DNA of 64,000 bases from contig NZ_FNRI01000003.1 of NCBI RefSeq assembly GCF_900107675.1, forward strand, positions 186,001 through 250,000, written 5' to 3'. Shown one piece after another: positions 42,905-50,486 of this stretch. The notes under the pieces were generated by a model. It was not told where the DNA came from and did no database searches. It was given only the letters and a program-made list of their open reading frames with translations. The DNA comes from Alistipes timonensis JC136. Its GTDB lineage: Bacteria > Bacteroidota > Bacteroidia > Bacteroidales > Rikenellaceae. Within the stretch, counting starts at the first letter, position 1. Each line of letters opens with the position of its first letter. The position numbers were made by a program, and so were the translations under genes.

Positions 42905-43561
42905 CTATATTTTTTCGCCGTAAGCCAAATCCCCCGCATCTCCGATGCCGGGGACGATGTAGGACCGCGAGGTCAACTCCTCGTCGACGACCGCCGTCCA
43001 GATGGTCGTGGTCTTGCGCGGCATGTTCTTCATCGCATAGTCGAGCCCCTGCTCGCTGGCCACGACCGCCGCGACATGGGTATAGGCGGGAGTGCCGCCC
43101 TTCTCGCACAGCGCATTGTAGGTCAGCACGAGCGACGACCCCGTGGCCAGCATCGGATCGACCAGCAGCAGCGTCTTGCCCTCCAGGCTGCCGCACGAAA
43201 TGTACTCGACCTTCACGGTGAACTTGCCGTCCTTGGTGCTCTTGCGGTAGGCCGACACGAAAGCATTTTGCGCGTCATCAAAGTAATTCAGAAAACCCTG
43301 GTGGTAGGGAAGCCCCGCACGGAGGATCGTCGCCACGACCAACTGGTCGTCGATCATCTCGACGGTGGCTTCGCCCAGCGGCGTCTCGACCACGCACGGT
43401 TTGTAGTTGAGCGCCTTCGAAATCTCGTAGGCCGTGATCTCGCCGATACGCTCCATATTGCGGCGGAAACGCATCGAGTCCTTCTGAATCTGTTTGTCAC
43501 GGATCTGGGCGATGAATTTGTTGAGAACCGTGTTCTGCTCGGAAAGGATATGCAACGTCAT
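42905..43561 (-). CDS. upp: Uracil phosphoribosyltransferase
   Basis: A 218-residue salvage enzyme making UMP from uracil and PRPP. VDPMLATGSSL (134-144) is the PRPP loop; TILRAGLPYHQGF and the C-terminal YIVPGIGDAGDLAYG (uracil-binding) are conserved. The frame is open up to 43714 inside hflX, but the ATG at 43561 gives the normal family length and N-terminus (MTLHILSEQNTVLN). It starts 22 nt after hflX and is probably co-transcribed with it. The fold-back element follows directly after its stop. Confidence 0.95.
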   Translation of the reverse strand: MTLHILSEQNTVLNKFIAQIRDKQIQKDSMRFRRNMERIGEITAYEISKALNYKPCVVETPLGEATVEMIDDQLVVATILRAGLPYHQGFLNYFDDAQNAFVSAYRKSTKDGKFTVKVEYISCGSLEGKTLLLVDPMLATGSSLVLTYNALCEKGGTPAYTHVAAVVASEQGLDYAMKNMPRKTTTIWTAVVDEELTSRSYIVPGIGDAGDLAYGEKI

Positions 43562-43583
43562 AAACTGGATGTAGGTTTGGTTG

Positions 43584-44819
43584 TCAATAGAGGAAATTGT
43601 TGAACGGATAGCGTCCGGCATGGATCTCACGCACCATGCCGTAGAGGTCCGAACGGAACTTCTCGAGGTTGGCCTTCGTCCGCGCCGAGAGGAAAATGCA
43701 GGGCGTATTGGCACGTGCGATCCAGCTCTGCTTCAATTCATCCAGCGAACGGTTCTCGCGCGTAGGGGGCGTCAGGTCGTCCTCGTCCTTTTCAACATAC
43801 GTATAGGCGTCGACCTTGTTGAAGACCAGATAGACCGGCTTGTCACCCGCGCCGATCTCCTGCAAGGTCTGTTTCACCACGTCGATCTGCTCCTCGAACT
43901 GCGGGTGCGAGATGTCCACCACGTGCACCAGCAGATCGGCTTCGCGAACCTCGTCCAGCGTTGATTTGAACGACTCAATCAGCTCCGTGGGGAGTTTTCG
44001 GATAAATCCCACAGTATCCGACAGCAGGAAGGGCAGGTTGTCGAACACCACCTTGCGGACCGTGGTGTCCAGCGTGGCGAAGAGTTTGTTCTCGGCAAAG
44101 ACCTCGCTCTTGGAGATGAGGTTCATCAGCGTCGATTTGCCAACGTTGGTATAGCCCACCAACGCCACACGGACCATTGCACCGCGGTTCGAACGCTGCA
44201 CGGCCATCTGGCGGTCGATCTTCTTCAGGTCCTCCTTCAATTTCGAAATGCGGTTGCGGATGATACGCCGGTCGGTCTCGATCTCGCGCTCACCGGCGCC
44301 GCCGCGGGTACCCGTACCGCCCCGCTGACGTTCGAGGTGGGTCCACATGCCCGACAGCCGGGGCAGCATGTATTCGTAATTGGCCAGCTGCACCTGCGTC
44401 TTGGCATAGGCCGTCTGGGCCCGGGACATGAAGATATCGAGGATTAGGCGCGTGCGGTCCAGCAGGCGGCAGGGCATCTCCTTTTCGATGTTGCGCGTCT
44501 GCGAAGGGGACAGCTCGTCGTCGAAGATCACCACGTCGATCTCGTTTTCCTTGCAATACCCGGCAATCTCCTCCAGTTTGCCCGGTCCCACGTAGATGCG
44601 CGACGAAGGCTGCGGCAATCGCTGGGTGAAGCGTTTCACCGAACGGATGTCGGCCGTCTCGGCCAGAAACTCCAGTTCGTCGAGGAACTCCCCGGCCTGC
44701 CGCGGGTCCTGATTGTCGCGGATGACGGAGACCAGCACGGCGCGTTCGCGGTTATCGGTCGGTGCCGCAGCATCGGCCGCGGGATTATTTTTGTTCTCTT
44801 CCAAAATTGTCTTTACCAT
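43584..44819 (-). CDS. hflX: Ribosome-associated GTPase HflX
   Basis: A 411-residue GTPase that splits or rescues stalled ribosomes. The N-terminal HflX domain (about 25-205) includes GPGKLEEI, LDRTRLILDIF and the glycine-rich QRGGTGTRGGAGEREIETDRR. The G domain has G1 GYTNVGKST (222-230), a DTVGFIRKLP switch II, NKVD (G4) and an SAR G5. No mobile-element or hfq neighbour. It is upstream of upp with 22 nt between them. Confidence 0.96.
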   Translation of the reverse strand: MVKTILEENKNNPAADAAAPTDNRERAVLVSVIRDNQDPRQAGEFLDELEFLAETADIRSVKRFTQRLPQPSSRIYVGPGKLEEIAGYCKENEIDVVIFDDELSPSQTRNIEKEMPCRLLDRTRLILDIFMSRAQTAYAKTQVQLANYEYMLPRLSGMWTHLERQRGGTGTRGGAGEREIETDRRIIRNRISKLKEDLKKIDRQMAVQRSNRGAMVRVALVGYTNVGKSTLMNLISKSEVFAENKLFATLDTTVRKVVFDNLPFLLSDTVGFIRKLPTELIESFKSTLDEVREADLLVHVVDISHPQFEEQIDVVKQTLQEIGAGDKPVYLVFNKVDAYTYVEKDEDDLTPPTRENRSLDELKQSWIARANTPCIFLSARTKANLEKFRSDLYGMVREIHAGRYPFNNFLY

Positions 44820-44888
44820 TTAAATCCGTTTATTCCGGTTCACTCCGGAACCTTTGTCATCGCGCTGCAAACACGATGCTACAAATAA

Positions 44889-44915
44889 GGGTATCCGCCC
44901 GAAAGCAGGATACCC
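44889..44915 (-). terminator. Hairpin after the first TonB gene
   Basis: GGGTATCC and GGATACCC pair over 8 bp around an 11-nt loop; on the minus strand TTATTTG follows. It lies between the TonB gene (stop at 44938) and hflX. Confidence 0.6.
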
Positions 44916-44937
44916 TCAAAAAGTTGAGCCATACGCC

Positions 44938-45612
44938 TCAATTCCGTACGCGAAAATCGACCGGAAGGGTGAATTTCACACGTACCGTCTGGTTACGCTG
45001 CTTGCCCGGGCTCCATTTCGGCGATTTGTTCAGTACGCGGACCGCCTCTTCGGCCAACGAACGGTCGGGCGACTGCAACACCTCGATATTGGTCAGGCGT
45101 CCGTCCTTGTCGATCACGAACGAGAGAATCACGCGACCGTAGACGCCGTTATCGAGGGCGCTCTGCGGGAATTTCACGTTCTGCATCACCCAGTTCCGGA
45201 AGGCTTCGATGCTTCCGTCCATAAACGACGGCATCGTCTCGGCCACCAGGAAAACCTCGTCGTCAACGATCGGTTCGGGCTCCACCGGAATCAACTCGAT
45301 CGGCGTATTCTCGTCAAATTCATCAAACGGAATATCCGTCTGGATTTTCCGGTCGTTCCGGACGATCTCGATCGCATCCGCAAAGGCTTTGAGCTCGATC
45401 TTACGGGGCACCTCGCGGGGTTTCTCGCGGGTGATTTCAGTCATCTCCACCTCGACCGGCGCATAGGCCAGGCCGAATTGCTCGATCCGGTACTCTTTCG
45501 GCGTATAGGCAAAAGCGGCAACGACCAGAACAAGTGTCGCTACCAAGCCGATCTCCAACAAAAGGCCTCGCTTATTTCGAAGGTCCGCCTTGAATGATTT
45601 TTTAGTCTCCAT
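44938..45612 (-). CDS. tonB: TonB-family energy transducer, paralogue 1
   Basis: A 224-residue TonB. A short cytoplasmic N-terminus (METKKSFKADLRNKRG) precedes one membrane helix (about 17-36), an acidic periplasmic linker (FDEFDENTPIELIPVEPEPIVDDE) and a C-terminal TonB domain (about 130-224) with FPQSALDNGVYGRVILSFVIDKDGRLTNIEVL and SPKWSPGKQRNQTVRVKFTLPV. It couples the ExbBD proton-motive-force engine to outer-membrane importers such as SusC. It is a tandem duplicate of 45713-46396, and the gap holds a terminator, so the two are probably separately regulated. No exbB/exbD nearby. Confidence 0.92.
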   Translation of the reverse strand: METKKSFKADLRNKRGLLLEIGLVATLVLVVAAFAYTPKEYRIEQFGLAYAPVEVEMTEITREKPREVPRKIELKAFADAIEIVRNDRKIQTDIPFDEFDENTPIELIPVEPEPIVDDEVFLVAETMPSFMDGSIEAFRNWVMQNVKFPQSALDNGVYGRVILSFVIDKDGRLTNIEVLQSPDRSLAEEAVRVLNKSPKWSPGKQRNQTVRVKFTLPVDFRVRN

Positions 45613-45666
45613 ATCAATCAGGTTTAGAGGTTGGTACGCGAATCGAGGCAGCCGTATTTAAAAACG

Positions 45667-45695
45667 AAATTCCACCCGGCTGCCGGGCGGAATTT
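45667..45695 (-). terminator. Terminator between the two TonB genes
   Basis: AAATTCC-A-CCCGG and CCGGG-C-GGAATTT form a 12-bp stem with one A/C mismatch and a 3-nt loop. It follows the stop of paralogue 2 by 17 nt. Confidence 0.8.
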
Positions 45696-45712
45696 ACGAT
45701 TTCCCGACGGAA

Positions 45713-46396
45713 TTAGTTCTGTACGCGGAAGTCTACCGGGAGGGTGTATTTGACACGCACCACCTGGTTACGCTGCTTGCCCGGGCTCCACTTCGGCGAC
45801 TTGCTCAGCACGCGGATAGCCTCCTCGGAGAGCGAGCGGTCGGGGGTCTGCAACACCTGGATGTTGGTCAGACGGCCGTCCTTCTCGATCACGAACGACA
45901 GGACCACACGGCCCTGGATGCCGTTCTCGAGGGCGATCTGCGGGAACTTCACGTTCTGCTGCACCCAGTTGCGGAAAGTATTGAGGTCTCCGCCCTGGAA
46001 CGAAGGCATGGTCTCGGCGATCAGGAACGGCTGGTCGTCCTCGATGGTCTCCTCGGCCACCTCGACCTGCTGAATCACTTCGGTATTCTCGTCGAACTCG
46101 GCGAAGTCGACCTCGGTGGTGATCTTCGTGTCGTTGGTCACGACCTGCAGCAGGTCGGTGATCACCTTCAGCTCCACCTTTCGGGGAGCCTCGGGCGGCT
46201 TCTGGTCCTGACGGGTGATCTCGGTGATCTCCTCTTCGACGATAGCCGTCTGCAAATCGAGTTTTTCAATGGTACGCTCTTTCGGCGTATACGCGAATGC
46301 TCCGATCACAAGACCGAGTGCAACGACAAGACCGATTTCGAGCAGAAGACCCCGCTTGTTCTGAAGGTCCGCCTTGGGTGATTTTTTGATTTCCAT
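45713..46396 (-). CDS. tonB: TonB-family energy transducer, paralogue 2
   Basis: A 227-residue TonB with the same plan as paralogue 1: MEIKKSPKADLQNKRGLLLEIGL, one helix (about 17-36), an acidic and glutamine-rich linker (about 75-120) and the TonB C-terminal domain (FPQIALENGIQGRVVLSFVIEKDGRLTNIQVLQTPDRSL). The N-terminus and C-terminal domain are nearly the same as in paralogue 1 while the linker has diverged, as expected if the copies serve different sets of outer-membrane receptors. It has its own -7 box and terminator. Confidence 0.92.
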   Translation of the reverse strand: MEIKKSPKADLQNKRGLLLEIGLVVALGLVIGAFAYTPKERTIEKLDLQTAIVEEEITEITRQDQKPPEAPRKVELKVITDLLQVVTNDTKITTEVDFAEFDENTEVIQQVEVAEETIEDDQPFLIAETMPSFQGGDLNTFRNWVQQNVKFPQIALENGIQGRVVLSFVIEKDGRLTNIQVLQTPDRSLSEEAIRVLSKSPKWSPGKQRNQVVRVKYTLPVDFRVQN

Positions 46397-46454
46397 CTAT
46401 TATAAATTTTTTTAATTGTTCGGGTATAAGCGCGCATGGGCACGCTATGCACCA

Positions 46455-46462
46455 CAAATATA
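46455..46462 (-). promoter_or_regulatory. -7 box for TonB paralogue 2
   Basis: TATATTTG on the minus strand, 58 nt before the ATG at 46396. No clear -33. Confidence 0.5.
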
Positions 46463-46515
46463 TGGATAAAAATTCAAAAATGCACAGCCGGGTGCAAAAA
46501 TCTTCGTTTTTTGCC

Positions 46516-46523
46516 TACTTTTG
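46516..46523 (+). promoter_or_regulatory. -7 box for rlmN
   Basis: TACTTTTG, 31 nt before the ATG at 46555, in the AT-rich gap between divergent genes. -33 is degenerate. Confidence 0.55.
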
Positions 46524-46554
46524 TAGGGTAAAAGTGCTCTGAAAACAACAAAAA

Positions 46555-47577
46555 ATGGCTGACCGCGAAACATTATACGGCAAAACGCCCGAGGAACTCG
46601 CCGCCCTGTGCGGCGGGCTGGGCATGCCGCGTTTCGCCGCACGGCAGATCGCCCGCTGGCTCTACGTCCGCCATACGGAGGACCCGTTGCTGATGACCGA
46701 CATCGCCGCCGTGCACCGCCAGCGGCTCGCCGAAGCGTTCGCCCCGGCGTTCAGCGCCCCGGAGCGGGTCACCGAATCGGCCGACGGCACCAAAAAATAC
46801 CTGTTCCGCATCCCGGGAGGTCATTTCATCGAATCGGCCTACATCCCCGACGGCGAGCGGGCCACGCTCTGCGTCTCGTCGCAGGCCGGATGCCGCATGG
46901 GGTGTAAATTCTGCGCCACGGGACGGCAGGGGCTTCAACGGTCGCTCACGGCGGCCGAGATCCTCAACCAGATCGTCTCGCTGCCCGAGCGCGACAAGCT
47001 CACCAACGTCGTTTTCATGGGCATGGGCGAACCGCTCGACAACACCCGCGAGGTGCTGCGGGCGCTCGAAATACTCACCGCCGAGTGGGGTTTCGGGTGG
47101 TCACCGACACGCATCACCCTCTCCACGGCAGGCGTCGTGCCCGAGCTGCGGCGGTTCCTCGACGCCACGAAGGTCCACCTCGCGGTGAGCCTCCACAACC
47201 CTTTCCACGAGGAGCGGGCCGAAATCATGCCCGTCGAACGGGCGTGGCCCGTCGCCGAGGTCGCCGCCATCCTGCGCGAATACGATTTCACCCATCAGCG
47301 GCGGGTGTCGTTCGAATATATCGTGATGAGCGGGCTGAACGACTCGCCGCGCCACATCCGGGAGTTGACGCGGCTGTTGAACGGCATCAAATGCCGCATC
47401 AACCTGATCCGGTTCCACAAGATTCCCGATTCGCCCTACTTCTCGCCGGACGATGCGGCGATGATTCGTTTCCGCGACGCGCTGACGGCCCGGGGCATTC
47501 AGACCACGATCCGCGCCTCGCGGGGCGAGGACATTCAGGCCGCCTGCGGGTTATTGAGCACCAAAGGCGCTCAATAA
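46555..47577 (+). CDS. rlmN: 23S rRNA A2503 C2-methyltransferase (radical SAM)
   Basis: A 340-residue radical SAM enzyme that methylates C2 of A2503 in 23S rRNA and A37 of some tRNAs. The 4Fe-4S cluster cysteines are C113, C117 and C120 (AGCRMGCKFCATG); GMGEPLDN and ITLSTAGVVP are family blocks, and C331 near the C-terminus is the methyl-carrying cysteine. The last eight residues and the stop codon are encoded inside a 9-bp inverted repeat (47551-47577). Not Cfr: the surrounding genes and C2-type motifs are those of RlmN. Confidence 0.95.
   Translation: MADRETLYGKTPEELAALCGGLGMPRFAARQIARWLYVRHTEDPLLMTDIAAVHRQRLAEAFAPAFSAPERVTESADGTKKYLFRIPGGHFIESAYIPDGERATLCVSSQAGCRMGCKFCATGRQGLQRSLTAAEILNQIVSLPERDKLTNVVFMGMGEPLDNTREVLRALEILTAEWGFGWSPTRITLSTAGVVPELRRFLDATKVHLAVSLHNPFHEERAEIMPVERAWPVAEVAAILREYDFTHQRRVSFEYIVMSGLNDSPRHIRELTRLLNGIKCRINLIRFHKIPDSPYFSPDDAAMIRFRDALTARGIQTTIRASRGEDIQAACGLLSTKGAQ
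47551..47577 (+). terminator. Hairpin overlapping the rlmN stop codon
   Basis: TTATTGAGC and GCTCAATAA pair perfectly around 9 nt; the TAA stop is the last triplet of the stem. It is followed directly by an AT-rich repeat rather than a T run, so termination efficiency is uncertain. Confidence 0.6.
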
Positions 47578-47579
47578 CG

Positions 47580-47610
47580 ATTAAAAATGAAAAATTAAGA
47601 ATTAAAAATT
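47580..47610 (+). repeat. AT-rich dispersed repeat, copy D
   Basis: Begins ATTAAAAATGAAAAATTAAG and is identical over 30 nt to 32063-32092. It begins 2 nt after the rlmN stop. Confidence 0.8.
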
Positions 47611-47654
47611 GCCTGCGGAGCAAAATTTGCAGCGATATGCGAAAAAACGACAGT

Positions 47655-48074
47655 ATGAAAAAACTGATTTTTCTGTTGATGCTCTCGCTCTGTGCGGGCG
47701 CCGTGCAGGCCCAGGTGAAATTCGAGACCAAATCGACCGACGCCGTGCGCGAAATGGCCGTCAAACAGGGTAAGCTGGTCTTCATCGACCTCTATGCCGA
47801 CTGGTGTCCCCCGTGCCGGATGATGGAACGGGAGGTTTTCTCGCGCAAGGACGTGGGCGAATTCATGGACCAGCGGTTCGTGGCCGCCAAATACAACACC
47901 GACAAGCCCACGGGCCGCGAACTGATGAAGAAATACGGCAGCGGCTCGATCCCGCTCTACCTGGTGTTCGACACCCAGGGCGAACTGCTGGGCCGCATCA
48001 CGGGCGCCGCCGACGCCGAGACTTTTATGGACAACCTCCGCACGATCATCGCCCGGCAGGCACCCAAGAAATAG
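47655..48074 (+). CDS. Exported thioredoxin-family protein
   Basis: A 139-residue protein with a signal peptide (MKKLIFLLMLSLCAGAVQAQ, cleaved about residue 20) and a thioredoxin fold with active site WCPPC (C51, C54) in LVFIDLYADWCPPC, and a cis-proline region GSIPLYLVFD. It resembles DsbD-gamma/thioredoxin-like periplasmic proteins (DUF255-like start QGKLVFIDLYADWCPPCRMMEREVF). It probably reduces or isomerises disulfides or supplies electrons in the periplasm. The stop codon lies in an 18-bp inverted repeat shared with the convergent rsmG. Confidence 0.88.
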   Translation: MKKLIFLLMLSLCAGAVQAQVKFETKSTDAVREMAVKQGKLVFIDLYADWCPPCRMMEREVFSRKDVGEFMDQRFVAAKYNTDKPTGRELMKKYGSGSIPLYLVFDTQGELLGRITGAADAETFMDNLRTIIARQAPKK

Positions 48075-48102
48075 GAAGCTCTGCAGCTTCCTATTTCTTG
48101 GG
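48063..48102. terminator. 18-bp bidirectional hairpin containing both stop codons
   Basis: CCCAAGAAATAGGAAGCT and its exact complement flank CTGC. The left arm carries the last codons and TAG of the thioredoxin gene; the right arm carries those of rsmG on the other strand, so both proteins end in Pro-Lys-Lys. It can terminate convergent transcription. Confidence 0.85.
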
Positions 48103-48714
48103 AGTATAGACCACTTTCTTGGTCTCGAAGAAATCCTCTTCGAAGAAGCGCGGAATGTCGTAGATATACCACCTCCTGCCGGTGAGGGCCAGCTCTTCGG
48201 CCAGGTCCCCGCCTTTCAGGTAGAGGATGCCGTTCGGCAGCGAACCGCGCTCCCCGCGCTCGATCAGGGGCCAGACCCATTTCACAAACTCCGGCATGGC
48301 CGTCACGGCCCGCGAAACGACGTAATCGAAACGTTCCTTCAGGGTCTCGACCCGCACGCAGCGGGGCGTGAGGTTTTCCAGTCCGAGACTCGCCGCAACG
48401 CCCTCGACCACGGTTATCTTCTTGCGGATGGAGTCCGCAGCCGTGAAATGCGCCCCGGGAAAGAGGATCGCCAACGGCACCGACGGAAATCCCCCGCCGC
48501 ACCCCACGTCGAGGATGCGCGCACCGTCGCCGAACGTACAGACCTTGGCGATGGCCAGCGAGTGCAGCACGTGGCGCAGGTAGAGCTGGTCGAAATCCTT
48601 GCGCGAAACGACGTTGATCTTCGCGTTCCAGTCGGCGTAAAGGTCGTACAGCGCCGCGAACCGCTCGCGCTGCAGGCCGGAAATCTCCGGAAAATATTTC
48701 TCGATCAATTTCAT
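48091..48714 (-). CDS. rsmG: 16S rRNA G527 N7-methyltransferase
   Basis: A 207-residue SAM-dependent enzyme methylating G527 of 16S rRNA. ILDVGCGGGFPSVPLAILFPG is the SAM motif; YDLYADWNAKINVVSRKDFDQLYLRHVLHSLAI is the conserved N-terminal region, and DYVVSRAVTAMPEFVKWVWPLI the substrate block. The frame is open from a GTG at 48732 that overlaps the sigma-factor gene; the ATG at 48714, 4 nt after that gene's stop, gives the usual N-terminus and is preferred. Confidence 0.94.
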   Translation of the reverse strand: MKLIEKYFPEISGLQRERFAALYDLYADWNAKINVVSRKDFDQLYLRHVLHSLAIAKVCTFGDGARILDVGCGGGFPSVPLAILFPGAHFTAADSIRKKITVVEGVAASLGLENLTPRCVRVETLKERFDYVVSRAVTAMPEFVKWVWPLIERGERGSLPNGILYLKGGDLAEELALTGRRWYIYDIPRFFEEDFFETKKVVYTPKK

Positions 48715-48718
48715 GGAA

Positions 48719-49282
48719 TCATTTGTTTTCACCCGCGGCGATCAGCCGGCACATCTGCTCCCGGGCGCGGTGTATCTGGGTTTTGACCGTTCCCAGCGGC
48801 AGGGCCAGCTTCGCGGCGATCTCCTCGTAGGAGTACTCCTCGAAAAAACGCATCAGGATCAGCTGTCTGTAACGGGGCGCCAGCCGGTCGAGGTACTGCT
48901 CGATCTGCGACCGCTGCTGGAGGTTGATGACGCTCTCCTCGGGGGTCGGAGCGCTCGACGCCGGGGCATAGAAGCGGTCGTCGATCGACAGGTCGTCCTG
49001 ACGCCGCCGCACGAAGTCGATGAACGTGTTACGGGCGATGGTGTAGACCCACTGTCCGAAGGTATAGTCGGAGCTGTAACGGTGGATGTTGATATAGACT
49101 TTGATAAAGGTCTCCTGAAGCAGGTCGTCGGCATCGTTCGCACCGCCCAACCGCTGTACGAACAGACGGTGAATCGCGTCACGGTAACGGTTGAAGAGGT
49201 ATTCGAAAGCGGTATTGTCCCCCTTCAGCACCCGGTCGACCAGTTCCCGGTCCTCGGCTACGATATAGTCGGCTATCTCCAT
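48719..49282 (-). CDS. ECF-type RNA polymerase sigma factor
   Basis: A 187-residue sigma-70-family factor. Region 2 (about 20-95) has FEYLFNRYRDAIHRLF, DADDLLQETFIKVYINIHRY and YTFGQWVYTIARNTFIDFVRRRQ; region 4 (about 130-180) has LDRLAPRYRQLILMRFFEEYSYEEIAAKLALPLGTVKTQIHRAREQM. No anti-sigma gene is adjacent. It overlaps the upstream glycosyltransferase gene by 10 nt and precedes rsmG by 4 nt, so it is read as part of a housekeeping operon rather than an autoregulated stress unit. Confidence 0.93.
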   Translation of the reverse strand: MEIADYIVAEDRELVDRVLKGDNTAFEYLFNRYRDAIHRLFVQRLGGANDADDLLQETFIKVYINIHRYSSDYTFGQWVYTIARNTFIDFVRRRQDDLSIDDRFYAPASSAPTPEESVINLQQRSQIEQYLDRLAPRYRQLILMRFFEEYSYEEIAAKLALPLGTVKTQIHRAREQMCRLIAAGENK

Positions 49283-50427
49283 ACGCGGTCGTCACGGCGG
49301 AGCAGCATGACCCACAGCACCGCGGCCCACAGCGGACTCAGCAGGTCGTAAATGAAATAGCGGCCCATGATCCCGCCCTCGCCCAGCCGACGGGCGACGC
49401 GCCGCACCTCGAGGGCCACGGCGACGTAACGGACGATCACCAGCGTCAGCGCCGCGATCTTATACTCCAGGGGCATCACCGCCAGGGCACAAACCGCCGT
49501 GGCGAAGAAAAGCACCCGCGACCAGAGTTCCCAGCCGACGTAGGTGCGCACCGCCTGCGGGTAGAAGCGGAACGCCGAACCGTAATAACGCAGCTGGCTC
49601 ATCCACCAGCCCATGCCGCCCCACGTCTTTTCGCGCAGCGTGGCGCGCGGCGAGAGGATGACGCTCACGTTGTCGCGGGTCATGACCCGCTGCATGAACA
49701 GGTCGTCCTCGCCGATGTTCATATTGAGGTGGCTGAATCCGTTGGCCCCGAAATAGATGCGCTTGGTGAAACCGTAGTTGTGCAGCGTTCCCCGGTAGGC
49801 GCGGCGCTGCACGGCGCGGGCGATCCACGCAGCGGATTGCATCATCCGCCCGGTGCGCATCATGTAGTTCGCAAATCCTTTCCTGCGCTCCACGCCACAA
49901 TATCCCACGACGATCTCCCCGCGCATGAAACCCTTGGCCATGAGCGACAGCCAGCGGTCGGTCTGCGGCACGGCGTCGGTCGAGGTGAAGACCATGCACT
50001 CGTAATGCGCCGATTTAATGCCCACATTGAGCGCCATCTTGCGCGAAATCGGAAAACGAGGGTCGAGCTGGATCTTCGTCGTGGTGATCTGCGGGAACGA
50101 CTGTTTGAGCCGCGCGAGGTCCTCGTAAAAATCCGAGTCGTGGCCGACGTAGACGATCACCACCTCGAAATCGGGGTAGTTCTGGGCCAGGATCAGCGGC
50201 AGGCGCTCCTCGACGAACGAATAATCCTCGGAAAAGAGCGGCACGACCACCGACACGGGCGGTTCGTCCTCCATCTCCGCCGCACGCCGGTTATTCTTAT
50301 ACCCGGGAATGCGGCCGTAGGTGAAAATATAGTAATGGAACTGCACACCGAGCAGAAGGAGCATCGACCCCGCGAGGGCCGCCCCTTCCCAGCCGTAGCA
50401 TGCCAGAAAATCATCGATGAATTGCAT
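49273..50427 (-). CDS. Membrane glycosyltransferase (GT2 superfamily)
   Basis: A 384-residue protein with an N-terminal helix (about 13-36), a GT-A domain (VSVVVPLFSEDYSFVEERLPLILAQNYP, VFTSTDAVPQ as the metal-site region, GEDDLFMQRVMTRDNVS) and two or three C-terminal helices (about 305-380). It resembles ceramide-glucosyltransferase-like/cell-wall GT2 enzymes. Substrate unknown; perhaps a lipid-linked glycan. It is the first gene of the unit GT-sigma-rsmG, behind a -7 box only 16 nt upstream. Confidence 0.85.
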   Translation of the reverse strand: MQFIDDFLACYGWEGAALAGSMLLLLGVQFHYYIFTYGRIPGYKNNRRAAEMEDEPPVSVVVPLFSEDYSFVEERLPLILAQNYPDFEVVIVYVGHDSDFYEDLARLKQSFPQITTTKIQLDPRFPISRKMALNVGIKSAHYECMVFTSTDAVPQTDRWLSLMAKGFMRGEIVVGYCGVERRKGFANYMMRTGRMMQSAAWIARAVQRRAYRGTLHNYGFTKRIYFGANGFSHLNMNIGEDDLFMQRVMTRDNVSVILSPRATLREKTWGGMGWWMSQLRYYGSAFRFYPQAVRTYVGWELWSRVLFFATAVCALAVMPLEYKIAALTLVIVRYVAVALEVRRVARRLGEGGIMGRYFIYDLLSPLWAAVLWVMLLRRDDRVWR

Positions 50428-50442
50428 ATTGCCGAAATATGC

Positions 50443-50450
50443 GCAAAGAT
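50443..50450 (-). promoter_or_regulatory. -7 box for the glycosyltransferase-sigma-rsmG unit
   Basis: TATCTTTG on the minus strand, 16 nt from the ATG at 50427, implying a leader of roughly 10 nt. Confidence 0.55.
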
Positions 50451-50464
50451 AGAAATATTTTGTG

Positions 50465-50472
50465 TATTTTTG
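50465..50472 (+). promoter_or_regulatory. -7 box for tgt; fixes its start
   Basis: TATTTTTG, 14 nt before the ATG at 50487. The frame is open from a TTG at 50481, but the expected transcript start (about 50479) makes the ATG the better choice. The leader would be under 10 nt. Confidence 0.55.
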
Positions 50473-50486
50473 CCGAATAGTTGAGT

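Noticed and set aside
46555..47577. RlmN considered as the Cfr resistance methyltransferase
   Set aside because: Core-genome context and RlmN-type C-terminus; no mobile-element signs.
48719..49282. ECF sigma factor as the regulator of the STN-containing SusC
   Set aside because: It is 27 kb away, lacks an anti-sigma gene, and sits in a unit with rsmG and a glycosyltransferase.
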